This document shows, piece by piece, positions 50,144-61,103 of a DNA stretch of 64,000 nt. The DNA is taken from positions 4,552,001 through 4,616,000 of the forward strand of contig NC_089735.1 in the NCBI RefSeq assembly GCF_035083965.1, given 5' to 3'. This stretch comes from Branchiostoma lanceolatum. Its lineage: Eukaryota > Chordata > Leptocardii > Amphioxiformes > Branchiostomatidae. Below the pieces are notes generated by a model. It had not been told where the DNA came from, did no database searches, and saw only the letters and a list, made by a program, of their open reading frames with translations. Both the position numbers and the translations under genes were made by a program. Numbering within the stretch: the first letter of the stretch is position 1; every line of letters starts with the position of its first letter.

Positions 50144-51098
50144 GTCACAACAGTAAATATACAAATGTAACTGCCTCCTTTGTCAGTACTGGACAACCAG
50201 TACGGAAGTGGTCGTCAGAACAGGAGCTCCAGTACTGATACTTTCTCAGTACTGGACTTCCTGTACTGGGCAGCTTCAGTACTGGGAACCCTCCTGTCAG
50301 GACTGGAAACCGAATGCTGAGACTCTAACGAGCATCTAACGTTATTTTCAGGGCTGCATCTTTTCGATGCTTTTTTCCCCACTTCAAAGCTATTGTTTGG
50401 AAAACGTTCGAATGAAGAAAAAAATACAGTATCACATTCTGTTACGTTTCTACGACGACAACATATCCTTGTGGCTTGTGCCTTTATCGGGAGAAAACGT
50501 ACACTGTTAAATACCTACCAAAATCTATGTCCATAACAAAGGAACAAAGCAGTACTACCTAAACGTTAGTATTGTACTCGTACAAGCATTAAATAATTTA
50601 AAATGTACAGACAACTAACTGTCCAGTCGGTCCAAACAATGGATCATCCCAGTACCGTAGAAGGTGAGTACAGGACGCCCAGTTCCGAAATAATTTGAGG
50701 TCTCGGCTTCCAGTACTGAAGAGTCACTATTTACTGGTAAATCCAGTACGGAACCTGTTACATCCGTAAATCGGCACTCGGTTATCCAGTGCTGAATGAC
50801 CTCCGCACTGGGTAACCAGTACCGAATGATCTTTGAACTAGCCGGAACGCCAATCCGTACTGGAACCCGAGTACCGAGAGAAGTTCAGCTCTGGAACCCG
50901 AGTACCGAAACAAATTCAGTTCTGGACGTCCAGTGCTGACGAAGCTTCGGTACTGGAATAAAGCCGTTCCGTACTGGAATTCTTGTACGGAACTTCCTTC
51001 CGTACTGGGGGCCGAGTATCGGCGGCATTTTCTCCACGGTTTCCGTACTGGGCGCCCAGTAAGGAGCCGGTTACATCTGTATATTTGCGTCACAACAG
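50144..51098. mobile_element. 955-bp TIR element filled with CAGTACTGG dyads
   Basis: The direct repeat gtcacaacag at 50144-50153 and 51089-51098 looks like a target-site duplication. Just inside it, taaatatacaaatgtaactg on the left and gcaaatatacagatgtaacc (right end, reverse complement) are inverted repeats. The interior has two clusters, 50186-50300 and 50648-51065, of ttccgtactgg...ccagtaccgaa half-sites in alternating orientation, commonly about 30 bp apart. No transposase frame. A 8-10-bp duplication fits hAT or Mutator-type elements. Confidence 0.68.
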
Positions 51099-51287
51099 GA
51101 CTGAGGGGTTCACATCTTGCTTGATTCTGGGTAACCTGGATGCCAGACTCTGACCTACACAGGCTAGCTCCTCGTCTCTAGGGCCAACATTGGAACATGA
51201 CCTTCCTACCTGTCCGAAAGGATCTACTCTACTCTACTCTACTCAACATGCTGGGGCATGCCCCCAAACCAAGGACATAATAATTTC

Positions 51288-51389
51288 TAGCCTGGGTGCC
51301 TGCCTGTTTCTACCGGGGCTCCTACACTCGCTACTTTTTAGGGTAGCGAGTGTAGGAGCCCCGGTAGAAATAGGATGGCACCCAGGCTA
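51288..51389. mobile_element. Fold-back MITE, TAGCCTGGGTGCC family
   Basis: tagcctgggtgcctgcctgt and aggatggcacccaggcta are inverted ends; ctaccggggctcctacactc and gagtgtaggagccccggtag are a perfect inner pair. Second copy at 59204-59315. Confidence 0.78.
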
Positions 51390-52204
51390 AATGATAATAA
51401 TAATTTTTACCACGGCCCAAAAATTATGAGGGTCCTGCAAGTGGAACCACAGTGCTGGGGGAGGTCGGGTATACACGGGAAACATGTCGGGAATACATAG
51501 TCACAATTCTCTGGGAATGTATCGGGAAACGTTAACAGTTGTCCTCCGCATTTTAGGCTGGTCGGTGCACCATCGGTGTTCCATCGGTCGATGTACATTT
51601 CCCGACATACACACGGTAATTTTTCGATGGTCTCAAAATTCCTGATAAGAAACCCATGTTTTCCCGACAAATTTGTCGGTAATACGTCGTTTCTTTTTCC
51701 CACAGACTTCCGATGCCGGTCGTCAAGGCAACGAGTTACAAACACGGCGGAGGGGACTCCCCGGCTTGGATGAAACCATGGCAACGGCGTTGATTGACGG
51801 GTAGCCACGGTACTGGTTACCATGGATACTGCATGATTGACAGCCGACAGATAAGCACATGGTCGTCGCGGCATGGAGCTTAATAAAAAGGAACCTTCAG
51901 ACAATAATCGATCAGCTGTTCTCCAGCACCATATTTGATATTTACGGATGTTAACTTTTATTGTTTAATTATAAGACTAAGTTTTTACGTAGTTTGCGGT
52001 AGAACGTGCGGAACTTGCTGTACTGTTTGTGTCAATAAAGCTTTTATTACAACCGGCAAAAAAATAAAATATTGAAACGAACGATATTTCCGTAGAAGTC
52101 TGTAATCGGCAAGTATGGAAGCATGGTTAAGATATTATAATCGAGGAAACATCGATAAGTTCTTAATAACCAAGGAAATTCATGTCAAAGGACGCGGAAG
52201 CATA

Positions 52205-52290
52205 AACCCGGGATCGAACCTGCAACACGCGGCGCCGTACGGCAGCCATTTGTTCGCAAACGCAAGCGGCGTATCGCGGTGAGCTAAATA
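52205..52290 (-). other. tRNA-like sequence (SINE head or tRNA pseudogene)
   Basis: On the minus strand, tttagctcaccgcgatacgc resembles an A box and caggttcgatcccggg is a good B box. The spacing between the boxes is long and I cannot pair an acceptor stem. Confidence 0.4.
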
Positions 52291-52555
52291 TTGCGGCGGG
52301 GTAACAATACCTTCAAACCACTTTAGTACAAACGGCCCATCACGTGGGGTTCCGCAGCTGCAGTCCGTAATGACTATACTTGCATTGTTCTACGGTCGAA
52401 CGTTACGTGTTTCTGTCACTCATTTCGTTTCATTAATAAATATTAGTTGGTCGTCGTTCGCTAACAAAGTGATAATATAAAGAATTGACGCGATTTCATT
52501 TTAACAGACGACAAGTGCCCATATCATATACGTAAAATTACGAGCGTGATTGTAA

Positions 52556-52632
52556 CCAGCGCTGATAGCTCAGCTGATAGTGTTGTTGTCCATCAATCCG
52601 AAGAAGGCAATGTGTGCAGGTTCGATCCCAAC
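52556..52632 (+). other. tRNA-like sequence (SINE head or tRNA pseudogene)
   Basis: tgatagctcagctgatag is a good A-box/D-arm and gcaggttcgatccc a good B-box/T-arm, about 43 bp apart, as in a tRNA. The putative acceptor arms (gcgctga and aacgatcc) do not pair, so a functional tRNA is unlikely. Confidence 0.45.
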
Positions 52633-53689
52633 GATCCTTTTTATGTTTCATTTTTCTCTGTTACAGTCAACATTACTTTAATTTATTCTTTATCTTTCAT
52701 CATCTTATGTTTATATTATCATGTTTAAATTTTTGTTATTCTTTATTTTTTAAAATCAACCTCTGCTCCTTGATGAAGGTCTTTGGGTGTTGTCTTTGCA
52801 CTTCTACTAATTGATACGTCCTTTTGTTCTGACGGCGTCTTTGCCAACGCTAACAAAGCACGTGAGCCATCATCAGATATCTTTCCTAGCCTGGTTGGGA
52901 CACTGGAAAAGAAAACAAAAATTGGTTGTTACTTACAATTGGAAACAATGGCGATGCATTTTTATTGAAACTAGAAAACATCCCAACAGTTTGTGAACAA
53001 ACGTTCTTTTTTAATTGTTCGTGGAGCCGTCAACTTCTAATGGCCCAAATCGCTGTACTTCGCGCGGGAAGAAGCGTTGATTTTTGCGCTACGTAGTGTT
53101 TGGTTGAACTGTGGCAAGAATCAGCAGTAAAACTGGGAGGAATATTTCAATATTCCATAATCATATTCGTTACATGAAAATAAATTGACAATATAATTCC
53201 GAATCCCGTAGTCACTAGTCAAGTCGCGGCATGTTTTGAACGTTACAAATAAAGTCGCTTATCCAGTGCGAGATTCAGTAAAAGTAATGGAATGTTTGAT
53301 AAAACCTCATTGATATGACCATCATAACACCCCGGTTACCATCTAGGAGTACTAGTACTTTTCTTCTCAGTAGTCATTCGTTTCTCAGTAGTCCTTCGTT
53401 TGCCGTCGGTGACAAGAAATTTATACGGGCAAGACGAAAGCTACGGATGCTGGACAACTGAGTTGCATCGACAAAGTTCGTTATCTCTCTTAATGTTTGC
53501 AACTTTCATTTCGTAGTTTGATTGTATTTCCTGATTTATTTCAGCAATTTACATTATCATATTATTTCAGTATTTCTTCTGTTGTTCACATGTGATGGCA
53601 GCTTCTTCGCTCTCGAAGATTACTGGGAAGGTTGTCCTCCTCTACATACAGCGTACTAAATTACCGTGGTCCGGAAAAATGCAGCCGAT

Positions 53690-53970
53690 GGTGGTTAATC
53701 CGTCTCGATGCTTGAACTCCTGTGGACCAACTTCAAGTTCCTTCAGATCTACACAACATTAATTCGACCTGTGTTAGAGTACGGCTACCGGTGTGGGGAG
53801 GACTGCCTCGTGGGCTGTCTGACGAGGTCGAGAAGGTACAGAAAACCTGCTGCAGGATTATTGGAAGTACGATCTAAGACAAACTTCAGCCAACAAAGTA
53901 CCGTTGAGCCGTACGAAGAGGCACGAACAGGCCTTCTTCCCCAGAAGTCTAAAATTGATGCAACAATGAT
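53690..53970 (+). pseudogene. LINE reverse-transcriptase C-terminal remnant, frameshifted
   Basis: One frame reads LQIYTTLIRPVLEYG and a second frame continues VWGGLPRGLSDEVEKVQK and CCRIIG. This is the block conserved downstream of the catalytic motifs in CR1/jockey-like non-LTR retrotransposons. The frame change and missing upstream domain mark it as a dead fragment. Confidence 0.65.
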
Positions 53971-54236
53971 CTGTTAATGTTTTAGCTTAGTATTTGCACG
54001 ATGATCGCCAACAAGATTATATATATCTAATGTGACAATGGTAAGCGTGCTTTTAAAAGATTTTACATATCTATTGTGACCGTGTCAAGTGTGATTACTG
54101 TTATTTTGTTAATAGAATATAATTTGTAAAAATTTTATGTGAGTTCACGTTAGCTTTCCGAACTTGTTAGTTCCGGGGAACGTCAGGTGTTAGTGTTAGC
54201 GACATGAAACAAACAGTTGGAAAAAACCAACACCGA

Positions 54237-54273
54237 AGCAAACAAACAAACAAACAAACAAACAAACAAACAG
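54237..54273. repeat. (CAAA)n microsatellite
   Basis: About nine caaa units; a second run is at about 54530-54549. The surrounding 54.0-55.5 kb shows no gene. Confidence 0.85.
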
Positions 54274-55589
54274 ATCAATACGAAAGCAAACTGAACGGGA
54301 ACAAAACGAATAAATTAATGAACAATTGTCTTTTTATTAAAATGAATCGATGTGTCCGGAAAGTCCGTCCCCATCCTCAAGCACGGCCGGTATAACTGGC
54401 CCACCGGTTGTCACGAATCTGAAAAGACGAATATGGAATACATGAGATATAGCTATAAACAGCATAATGTAGTGGTCAACTATCCACGAATAACAATAGC
54501 GGCGGAGTTTAAAAAAAAAGGACCCCAAACAAACAAACAAACAAACAAAATTATCTACCAACACGGTAATAATTCAATGACCTGGTTTGCCTTTTGACGA
54601 AAATATATCAATGTAAATTTACGGTAATTAGAAAACAATGGAAAAAAATGTCTAACTCGTCCGACGAGATATTGCTACAATATCGTAATAATCGGGACCT
54701 GACACCCATCATGACCGCGAGTGACCTTTTGCGTGAAAACCGATACATGCCCGACATTCGTCGGTAATATATAGGAAGGCTATCGGGAAAGCAAGGGGCG
54801 AACTCCATTGATTTAGCCTGATTTCTGGATCTGTATCGGGTTCAACATCGGTAAAAGCTGCAGGGAAAAACCGACACAAATCTGGTATAATTCCGTTACC
54901 AACACGACATATATCCGACCTCCCCGAGCACAGTGAACAGTCTGGCGTCCTGGATAGAGAAGTCTGATCCCTTATAGCAGAGGATTCTGAGCTGGAACTT
55001 TTGCTTGGAAAACATACTGGATATTAACATTTCCTAGCTTATATTTGATTAGTTGAAAGTGGTAAAAATTGTAGTAAAATTATAATTTTATTCATCAAAG
55101 CAAGGAGGCTTGATTATGATAAATTATTTCCTTCAGAAGAAGCCAAATTCAAGCGAAAACATTGAAAACTGCGGACCGTGTTTCCTAGCTTCGACTATTT
55201 GACAACATAGTTCATGACTGTACGTTATGTTTAACAATTCCGGATGCAAAATATTTCCAAAATCTATATCAAAAGGGCATAAATTGCAAGTTTTCCTACC
55301 TGAAAAGTTGATTTTGATTTGAATTGTCCGCCATCTTCGTTGGTTTTTCGCAGGGGTTGATGGGATACTTTAAAGTGCTTGACTATACCATTATTATATG
55401 GGTAATACTTTACTTCATGCTTATCTTTTTATGTTCATATCTAGTCTTATTACTATATTGCAATTATTTCGCATTTGTTCAATTTCAACAAAAAAATACA
55501 GATATTTTTAAAATTCAAAAGTAGTAAAGTTCCGTTTTATTGCAATAAACAAAATAAAAATAAAATCGAATACATCCCCTATCATCTCT

Positions 55590-55686
55590 CATCATGGTAG
55601 AATCCAGTCATTTCTATTTCCGGTAGCGTTTGCGAAACATTGTTGCGAGTTTTGTAGGATTTTCCCGTCATTTTTCCACATACAGG
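55590..55686 (+). promoter_or_regulatory. Probable 5' non-coding exon and promoter of the BTB-ZF gene
   Basis: A strong donor (catacag/gtgagtaac) at 55686/55687 precedes the coding exon acceptor at 56414 (ttgtacag) by about 730 bp. Upstream lie ttccggtagcg (ETS-like) and a locally CpG-richer stretch. A transcript start here is inferred, not shown. Confidence 0.4.
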
Positions 55687-56420
55687 TGAGTAACAGTTAC
55701 ACCGATGACGTGATACCGATATAGAACTATTAGTCTATTAATAGGACTAGATTTCTTGTGCCGTGAAGTTTTGGTTGGCTGGTCATGACTGCTGATGATT
55801 GGGGGAGGGGGGCGTTGTTGTATCAGATGTGCAAACAGCAACATGCTTTGAATTCAATCACAACATGGAAGCACTAGTATCACGCACTCTTGTGCACTAA
55901 GTTCGTAGCGTGAAGCCGTCACAGATGTTAGTGATTCTCCCTTTCCCTTCTTCCCTTAATCAATCGCATATACCAGCCATCTCCCTCTCATTTCATAACT
56001 ATTGACTACTGAAATATAACAGAAAGAGGCTACTAGTAAGGAAATTATAAGGGGTTAGGGATGGCTGTCCAGCTTTACATCGACTATACCACACTACTTT
56101 CAGTAAGGGGATGTATTTCTGTACTGCTGCAGTACCTGTAAATACTGCTAGGGAGCCCAAAGTCGCCATGTGTCTTCCGGACCTCTCCGACAAACCAAGA
56201 TTCATACAAATCCGGGACCATTATCCCTCATAAGGATATTGGGTTATAGAGTAGAGTAGAGTAGATCCTTTCGGCCAAGTAGGAAGGTCATATTCCAGTT
56301 TAGGCCGCTCATCCCTTTACTGGATCATGATTTCAGGCTATAGTATAGCTATAGGATAATAGGTGCAAATGCACAAGTTAACTTAAAATACGTTTTCTCC
56401 CATTCTTTGTACAGCATATC

Positions 56421-58935
56421 ATGGCTGGATATCTAAGTGGAAGCAGAGGCTCCTGGGTCCACCAACCCCCGGGGTACTTCAGGGATGTGTTCTCTCTTCT
56501 AATGCAGCAGCGAATGGAAGAACAGTTCTGCGATGCCAAAGTCATCGTCAACGGACAGCAGTTTCACGCACACAAGGCAATCCTGGCCGCCAACAGCAAC
56601 TTTTTCAACCAATATTTCACCATCAACAAAGGCTCCAGTAGGGTTGAGCTTCACGACATCAGCGTGGAGAGTTTTACGAACATTGTTGAGTTTATGTATT
56701 CAGGCAGACTCCTGCTACAGGAGAGCAATGTAACTGATGTGTTGCAAACAGCCAGCTTGCTACAGATGCACAACATCGTGACAGTTTGTTGCAATTTTGT
56801 CAAAGAGAAGCTACAGGCCAACAGACTGGAGCAGACCAGTGCACCAGACAACAACCAAGTACAAAGAACAGATGGCCAGGAATGTGTTACTGTTAGCGTT
56901 GGTCCTCCGCAACTCGCACAGACAAACCCACTAGGTGGAACAGCTGATCTGAGGGTCACTGTGAGCGAGGAGGCAGGGCCAGCTAGCCTGGTGGGAGCCC
57001 TGCGTAGAAAGTGTACCGTGGTTCCCAGAAGGGCGATCTCCCCGAGCTTCGGCCCTGATTACAGTGTGGACAGAGACAGTGGGATAAACACGAACAGTGA
57101 TGGAGGCCATTCTCAAGAAGACGTACAGACAGGCGGCATGGATGTGGTCGTCAGGGTGAAGTCTGAGGACACATCAGGCGACCATGTGATTGTCGTCCCT
57201 GAGGCAGGTACTGTGTCATCACAGGAGAACCCTGTGTTGTTGAGCCAGGCCTCAGACGGAAGCGAGAGAGATTTTCCGGCTCCGACCAACCAGAGCGCAA
57301 ACCCTTTGGTCATGCCAGATCAGAGGATGGACACAGGACATAACCCGGAGACATCACCCAGCAGTGCATCATGGGAAAGCCCTCTCCACTCAGACTCCAG
57401 CTCAGAAGTCCATCCCGTTGCCGTAACCATGCCGACCTGTAGGCAGGAGAGTCACAGCGACAACCAGGCCTGGTCGGCGGGCCCCTGCAGGTTACCACAA
57501 CCGGGGAGTCTGGAAACTAGCCCAATGACAAGTTCAGAAGTGCAGTGTCCGTTCTGCTACGACAAGTTCTCTGCGGTGTTTGAGCTGTGGCGTCACGTGA
57601 AGTCTCACCGCGGGGACAACCCGCCGCACCTCTGTAAGCTCTGCGGCATGACGTCCCCCAGCCAGAAGGACCTGGACATCCACATCCAGTACAACCACCC
57701 CGGGCACAAGATGTACCAGTGCTGCTTCTGTCCCACCAAGTTCTGCCACAAGAGGAACATCATGCAGCACCTGCGCATGCACATGCAGCAGAAGGAGTTT
57801 GCCTGCAGTGTCTGCAACGCACGGTTCTTCTACGAGAACCATCTCGTCAACCATATGAGAACACACACTGGTATGTTAATGGCTCCGACGGTTTTGATGC
57901 AGTATATACATGTAAATAGCCTGGGTGACAGCCTTTTTAGCTTAACGCCGCACTGTTGGTACGGAGGCGACCAAGAGAGCGGAGTAAAATTAAATAGGCC
58001 AAAAGACAGCTACTCTAGCAACTGGATAAAATTTTGAAAGTTTTCAAATTTCATCCAGTTGCTTGAGGAACTGTCTTTTGGCATATCTCATTACCTGGAT
58101 GTCTAACCTTCTTCGACATAAAACTAAATAACTATAGGCTGCACCCAGGCTAACATGTAGATGCTTTGTCTGCAAGGGGGCTTTGATGTCATTCATTACA
58201 ATCAGTGGTTTTCTAAAGAAAAAATTGATAACATTAGGGTGGTTAATGATCAGGATAGTGTTCAATACAGCCAACTTCATAAATGGCCTTTCAGGACAGT
58301 TTGATTGTGGAATTATGAAATTTGTTTGCTTGTGATACCTGAACAATGTAGTTGAAATAATACTCTAGTATGTTTAGAAAAGTTAGGGAGGGAAAATTCT
58401 TGCATTTTATTTTTGAAAAAGGCCACACCAATTTTATTTGTTAGTTCTCAGATTTCAAAAAGTAACGCCAAGAATACAGAGTCTGGAAGCTGTACCTTAG
58501 TGCAAAGTTTCAGGTAGTCAACATACATGTAGTAAGATGCAAGTTTCTCTTCCATCCTTCTGTTTTCATCTTGGCCGCTCGCTCAAGTTTTCCTTCAAAA
58601 TACCAGAGAACCAAGGAAAGAAATTGGTGTTGCCTAAAGCTTCCTTCATATGGTGTTTTGGTGTACATGTATAACAATGTCCTTTCTCTTTGTACCGTCA
58701 TCTTTCTATATTTGTAGGTGAGAAGCCATTCCAGTGTCCGGAATGTGGGGCACGCTTTGCCCTGAAGGGAAACCTAAAGGCCCACTTACGTATCCACACG
58801 GGCGAGCGGCCGTTTGGGTGTGAGGTGTGCGGCCACAGGTTCACTCGTATGTTCACCCTGAAGAAACACATGCAGCGCCACACCAGGTTCTTCAACATGG
58901 AGAACGGCATGCCAACAACAAGCAATCCAAAATAG
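56421..58935 (+). CDS. BTB/POZ and C2H2 zinc-finger transcription factor (ZBTB family)
   Basis: Two coding exons, 56421-57870 and 58718-58935, joined in phase 1 into 556 codons (555 aa). A BTB/POZ domain covers about residues 17-130 ([35 protein letters not shown]). An acidic/Ser-rich linker follows, then six C2H2 fingers: four in the first exon from about residue 375 (CPFC, CKLC, CCFC, CSVC) and two in the second (CPEC, CEVC). The splice restores the linker THTGEKPF between fingers 4 and 5, which confirms the junction. Expected to be a nuclear DNA-binding regulator that dimerises through BTB. I cannot assign a specific ZBTB orthologue. Reading through the donor gives a 538-aa protein lacking the last two fingers. 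Confidence 0.9.
58005..58118. mobile_element. Fold-back MITE, ATCCAGTTGCTTGAG family
   Basis: agcaactggataaaattttg and tttcatccagttgcttgagg are inverted; the right end reads acctggatgtctaaccttct. It lies in the BTB-ZF intron and supplies the read-through stop codon at 58037. Confidence 0.72.
58421..58634. mobile_element. MITE, GGCCACACCAATTT family (diverged)
   Basis: ggccacaccaattttatttg at the left and gaaagaaattggtgttgcc at the right, with the family's cttctgttttcat inside. It lies in the BTB-ZF intron. Confidence 0.65.
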
Positions 58936-58939
58936 GAAC

Positions 58940-59160
58940 ATAACCGTGTGTGGTAATGGTGGTTAGGACCACAGAAACACAAGTTCGAATCCTGCCACAG
59001 CAGGCTCTAAGGCTCTACCAGACTGACTACGCCAGCTAGGAAGAGAAGAATTTGCCAGGGGAGTTTGGTCACAGTACATTGTAGGTTTGCATTCACAGGC
59101 GCAGTCACAGAAGGGGGAAAGGTTAACCTTCCCACGGACTGACTCTCTTGGCCAGTTTCC
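58940..59160 (+). mobile_element. tRNA-derived SINE directly after the BTB-ZF stop
   Basis: An A-box-like ggtaatggtggttaggacc and the B box caagttcgaatcc are followed by a SINE-type body. The head begins within a few bases of the stop codon at 58935, so the SINE forms the start of the 3' UTR. Confidence 0.52.
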
Positions 59161-59203
59161 CCCCTTTTTTTGCCGAATTCTACGATCAGTACCCCCGTAG
59201 GAA

Positions 59204-59315
59204 TAGCCTGGGTGCCATCCTATTTCTACCGGGGCTCCTACATTTGCTACTAGGGTAGCCATTCCAGTTTAGCGAATGTAGGAGCCCTGGTAGAAATAGG
59301 ATGGCACCCAGGCTA
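59204..59315. mobile_element. Fold-back MITE, TAGCCTGGGTGCC family
   Basis: tagcctgggtgccatcctat and ataggatggcacccaggcta are perfect inverted ends; the inner arms ccggggctcctacat/atgtaggagccctgg pair around a short loop. It lies in the BTB-ZF 3' UTR. Confidence 0.8.
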
Positions 59316-59396
59316 CCGTAGGAAGGCCTGGTGGAGCAACCAGGCTCTTCTACTTGAAAGCAACGTACCAACCAACCATGCTGTCAATCCCCCACA

Positions 59397-59402
59397 AATA
59401 AA
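59397..59402 (+). terminator. Poly(A) signal AATAAA for the BTB-ZF gene
   Basis: A canonical hexamer about 460 bp after the stop, just past the MITE. Further plus-strand candidates follow near 59506 (AATTAAA). Confidence 0.5.
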
Positions 59403-61103
59403 ATGGATATATAATGCTTTTCTTGCAGATACTGTAATACCATCTATTACTTACATATTAGTATTTATGTAGAAATCTATGTACATATACTTACTGTACT
59501 TAAGAATTAAAAGCATGTCACTTGTTCATTTTTGTAAGAAACAGCACATTTATTTATTATCAATGTTAGTAGATCTAGCATACTAGCATCAAATGATAAT
59601 ATTGTAGTACTTAAACTTGGCATGATACATTGTACATTGCAGAAATCTACACAATTAGTCACGTCATATCTTTGCTTACAGCATACTACATTAGCTTATT
59701 ACAACATATGGATCAGAAGTCTCAAAAATAAAAACAGACCCAGACATTAACGCACATATTGTGTATCAATAGCAAAGACATCAATAAATAGCATCCACTT
59801 TTGTGCAGAAACTTGTTTTCCTCTTCACAGTGTTCTCTTTTTAAGACAAATACATCCCAAGAAGAACAAAGATATTGTTAGCACAGGAGTACAAGTAGTT
59901 TTGATAAAATCTGCAATGTTTAAACTAAACGCTAACAGGAACTTATCTTTAACAACTCAGTTGCAGGATACTTATCTTCCTTGAAAGTGTTCTTACTTTC
60001 CAACATTTCAAACTGCACTTCAGTGATGGCATTGTCCACCAGTTTGCTGAAAGTGTGTTGCTTTTGGACATACTAGGATGATCGGCATTAAAATATGACC
60101 TTTCAAACGCAGTACAATGTGTAAGTTGTCACAAGAGTTTGAATACGGTGATATCACTCTGAAGCCATTTCCTTCTTAAACATTTATTGACAAATCCAGT
60201 GAGTATCCATATGTTAATGTTTGGAATCATATATTGACATCAACATTGAGCGACAACACTCCTTATCTTACAAAATTTCTACAAAGTATAGTAAATGTTT
60301 GCCATTTAAGACAGATCAACAAGTCAATCGATATCAGATACTGCATTAATATTTTTTAAATTTACATGGGCAACAACACAGAGAACTGATGTCAGGGGCC
60401 CTCATGTAGTCTTCATAAGTGTAGTGTTTAAAGAGTCAATTTCTAACATTGTCATCAAGATTTATCTAGACATTCACTATGGTACATATCTTCAAGTTTT
60501 CCCCTCGACACTGTACAACATTTGCAAGAGAAACTGTCTACCTGTAGTAATGCATGACCCTTTTCATCTGTAGCAGATGACTAAAAACAATTTTTGCACA
60601 AGTACAGGTAAGGGAAATCCAGCCGCGCACATGACATGCCAAACAAGAATTTGGATTTATGAGGATTACTTGTCAGTTTCATGAAACAAACAAGATTTGC
60701 CCAAATTTTGTTGTCTTTCTCAGGAAAATGACTTACTAAAGTATTTCTTCCTGTAGACACAGCCTACGTAGTGACACCATGAGTGCTGGAAAGCCTGTAT
60801 TTTCCTGTCCTCTACTGAGGAAAACAAGAATAGCCATCAAAATTTTGTCCAGTGTTATAAAGAACCTTCTACAATACGTTGATGAAAGTTAGACATCCAG
60901 GTAATAAGATAAGGATATGATTTTGGTAACGGTCAGACATTTCAAGTAGCATCCACTACTTTTCGTCAGTGACTGTGATGCTACTTTAAACGTCTGGCCG
61001 TTTCCAAAATCATATCCAGTTGCTTGAGTAACTACTATTTGGCTAACTTTCTACAATGTCTTTAACCAACACATCTTAACTTTCAAGTTGCAACTGGAGA
61101 AGG
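59403..61103. other. Tail-to-tail spacer and SEC31A 3' UTR
   Basis: No gene recognised. For the leftward SEC31A transcript the complement of AATAAA occurs at 59549-59554 and near 60183, so its 3' UTR could be about 0.9-1.5 kb. A family MITE lies at 60871-61045. Confidence 0.45.
60871..61045. mobile_element. Fold-back MITE, ATCCAGTTGCTTGAG family
   Basis: gttgatgaaagttagacatc, aaggatatgattttggtaac and agtagcatccactacttttc are mirrored by gatgctactttaaacgtctg, ttccaaaatcatatccagtt and gcttgagtaac. Directly downstream of the SEC31A stop. Confidence 0.75.

Larger units (their letters stand above)
51449..54933. mobile_element. Putative ~3.5-kb TIR element (degenerate or non-autonomous)
   Basis: cacagtgctgggggaggtcgg at 51449 onward and ccgacctccccgagcacagtg near 54913-54933 are inverted repeats. 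Subterminal motifs built on tcgggaaa, cccgacat and tcggtaat occur just inside both ends (51470-51690 and 54730-54860). No long frame lies between. The stretch contains tRNA-like sequences, a LINE remnant and AAAC microsatellites, so it may be several nested insertions rather than one element. Confidence 0.45.

Noticed and set aside
50782-51093. 103-aa minus-strand frame with repeated TGRPV/FQYG motifs
   Set aside because: The repeats come from the CAGTACTGG dyads of a transposon; there is no coding evidence.
52205-52632. Functional tRNA genes
   Set aside because: A and B boxes are present, but acceptor stems do not pair and spacing is abnormal in one, so SINE heads or pseudogenes are more likely.
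53708-53977. 89-aa protein-coding gene
   Set aside because: The homology to LINE reverse transcriptase continues in another frame, so it is a frameshifted fragment.
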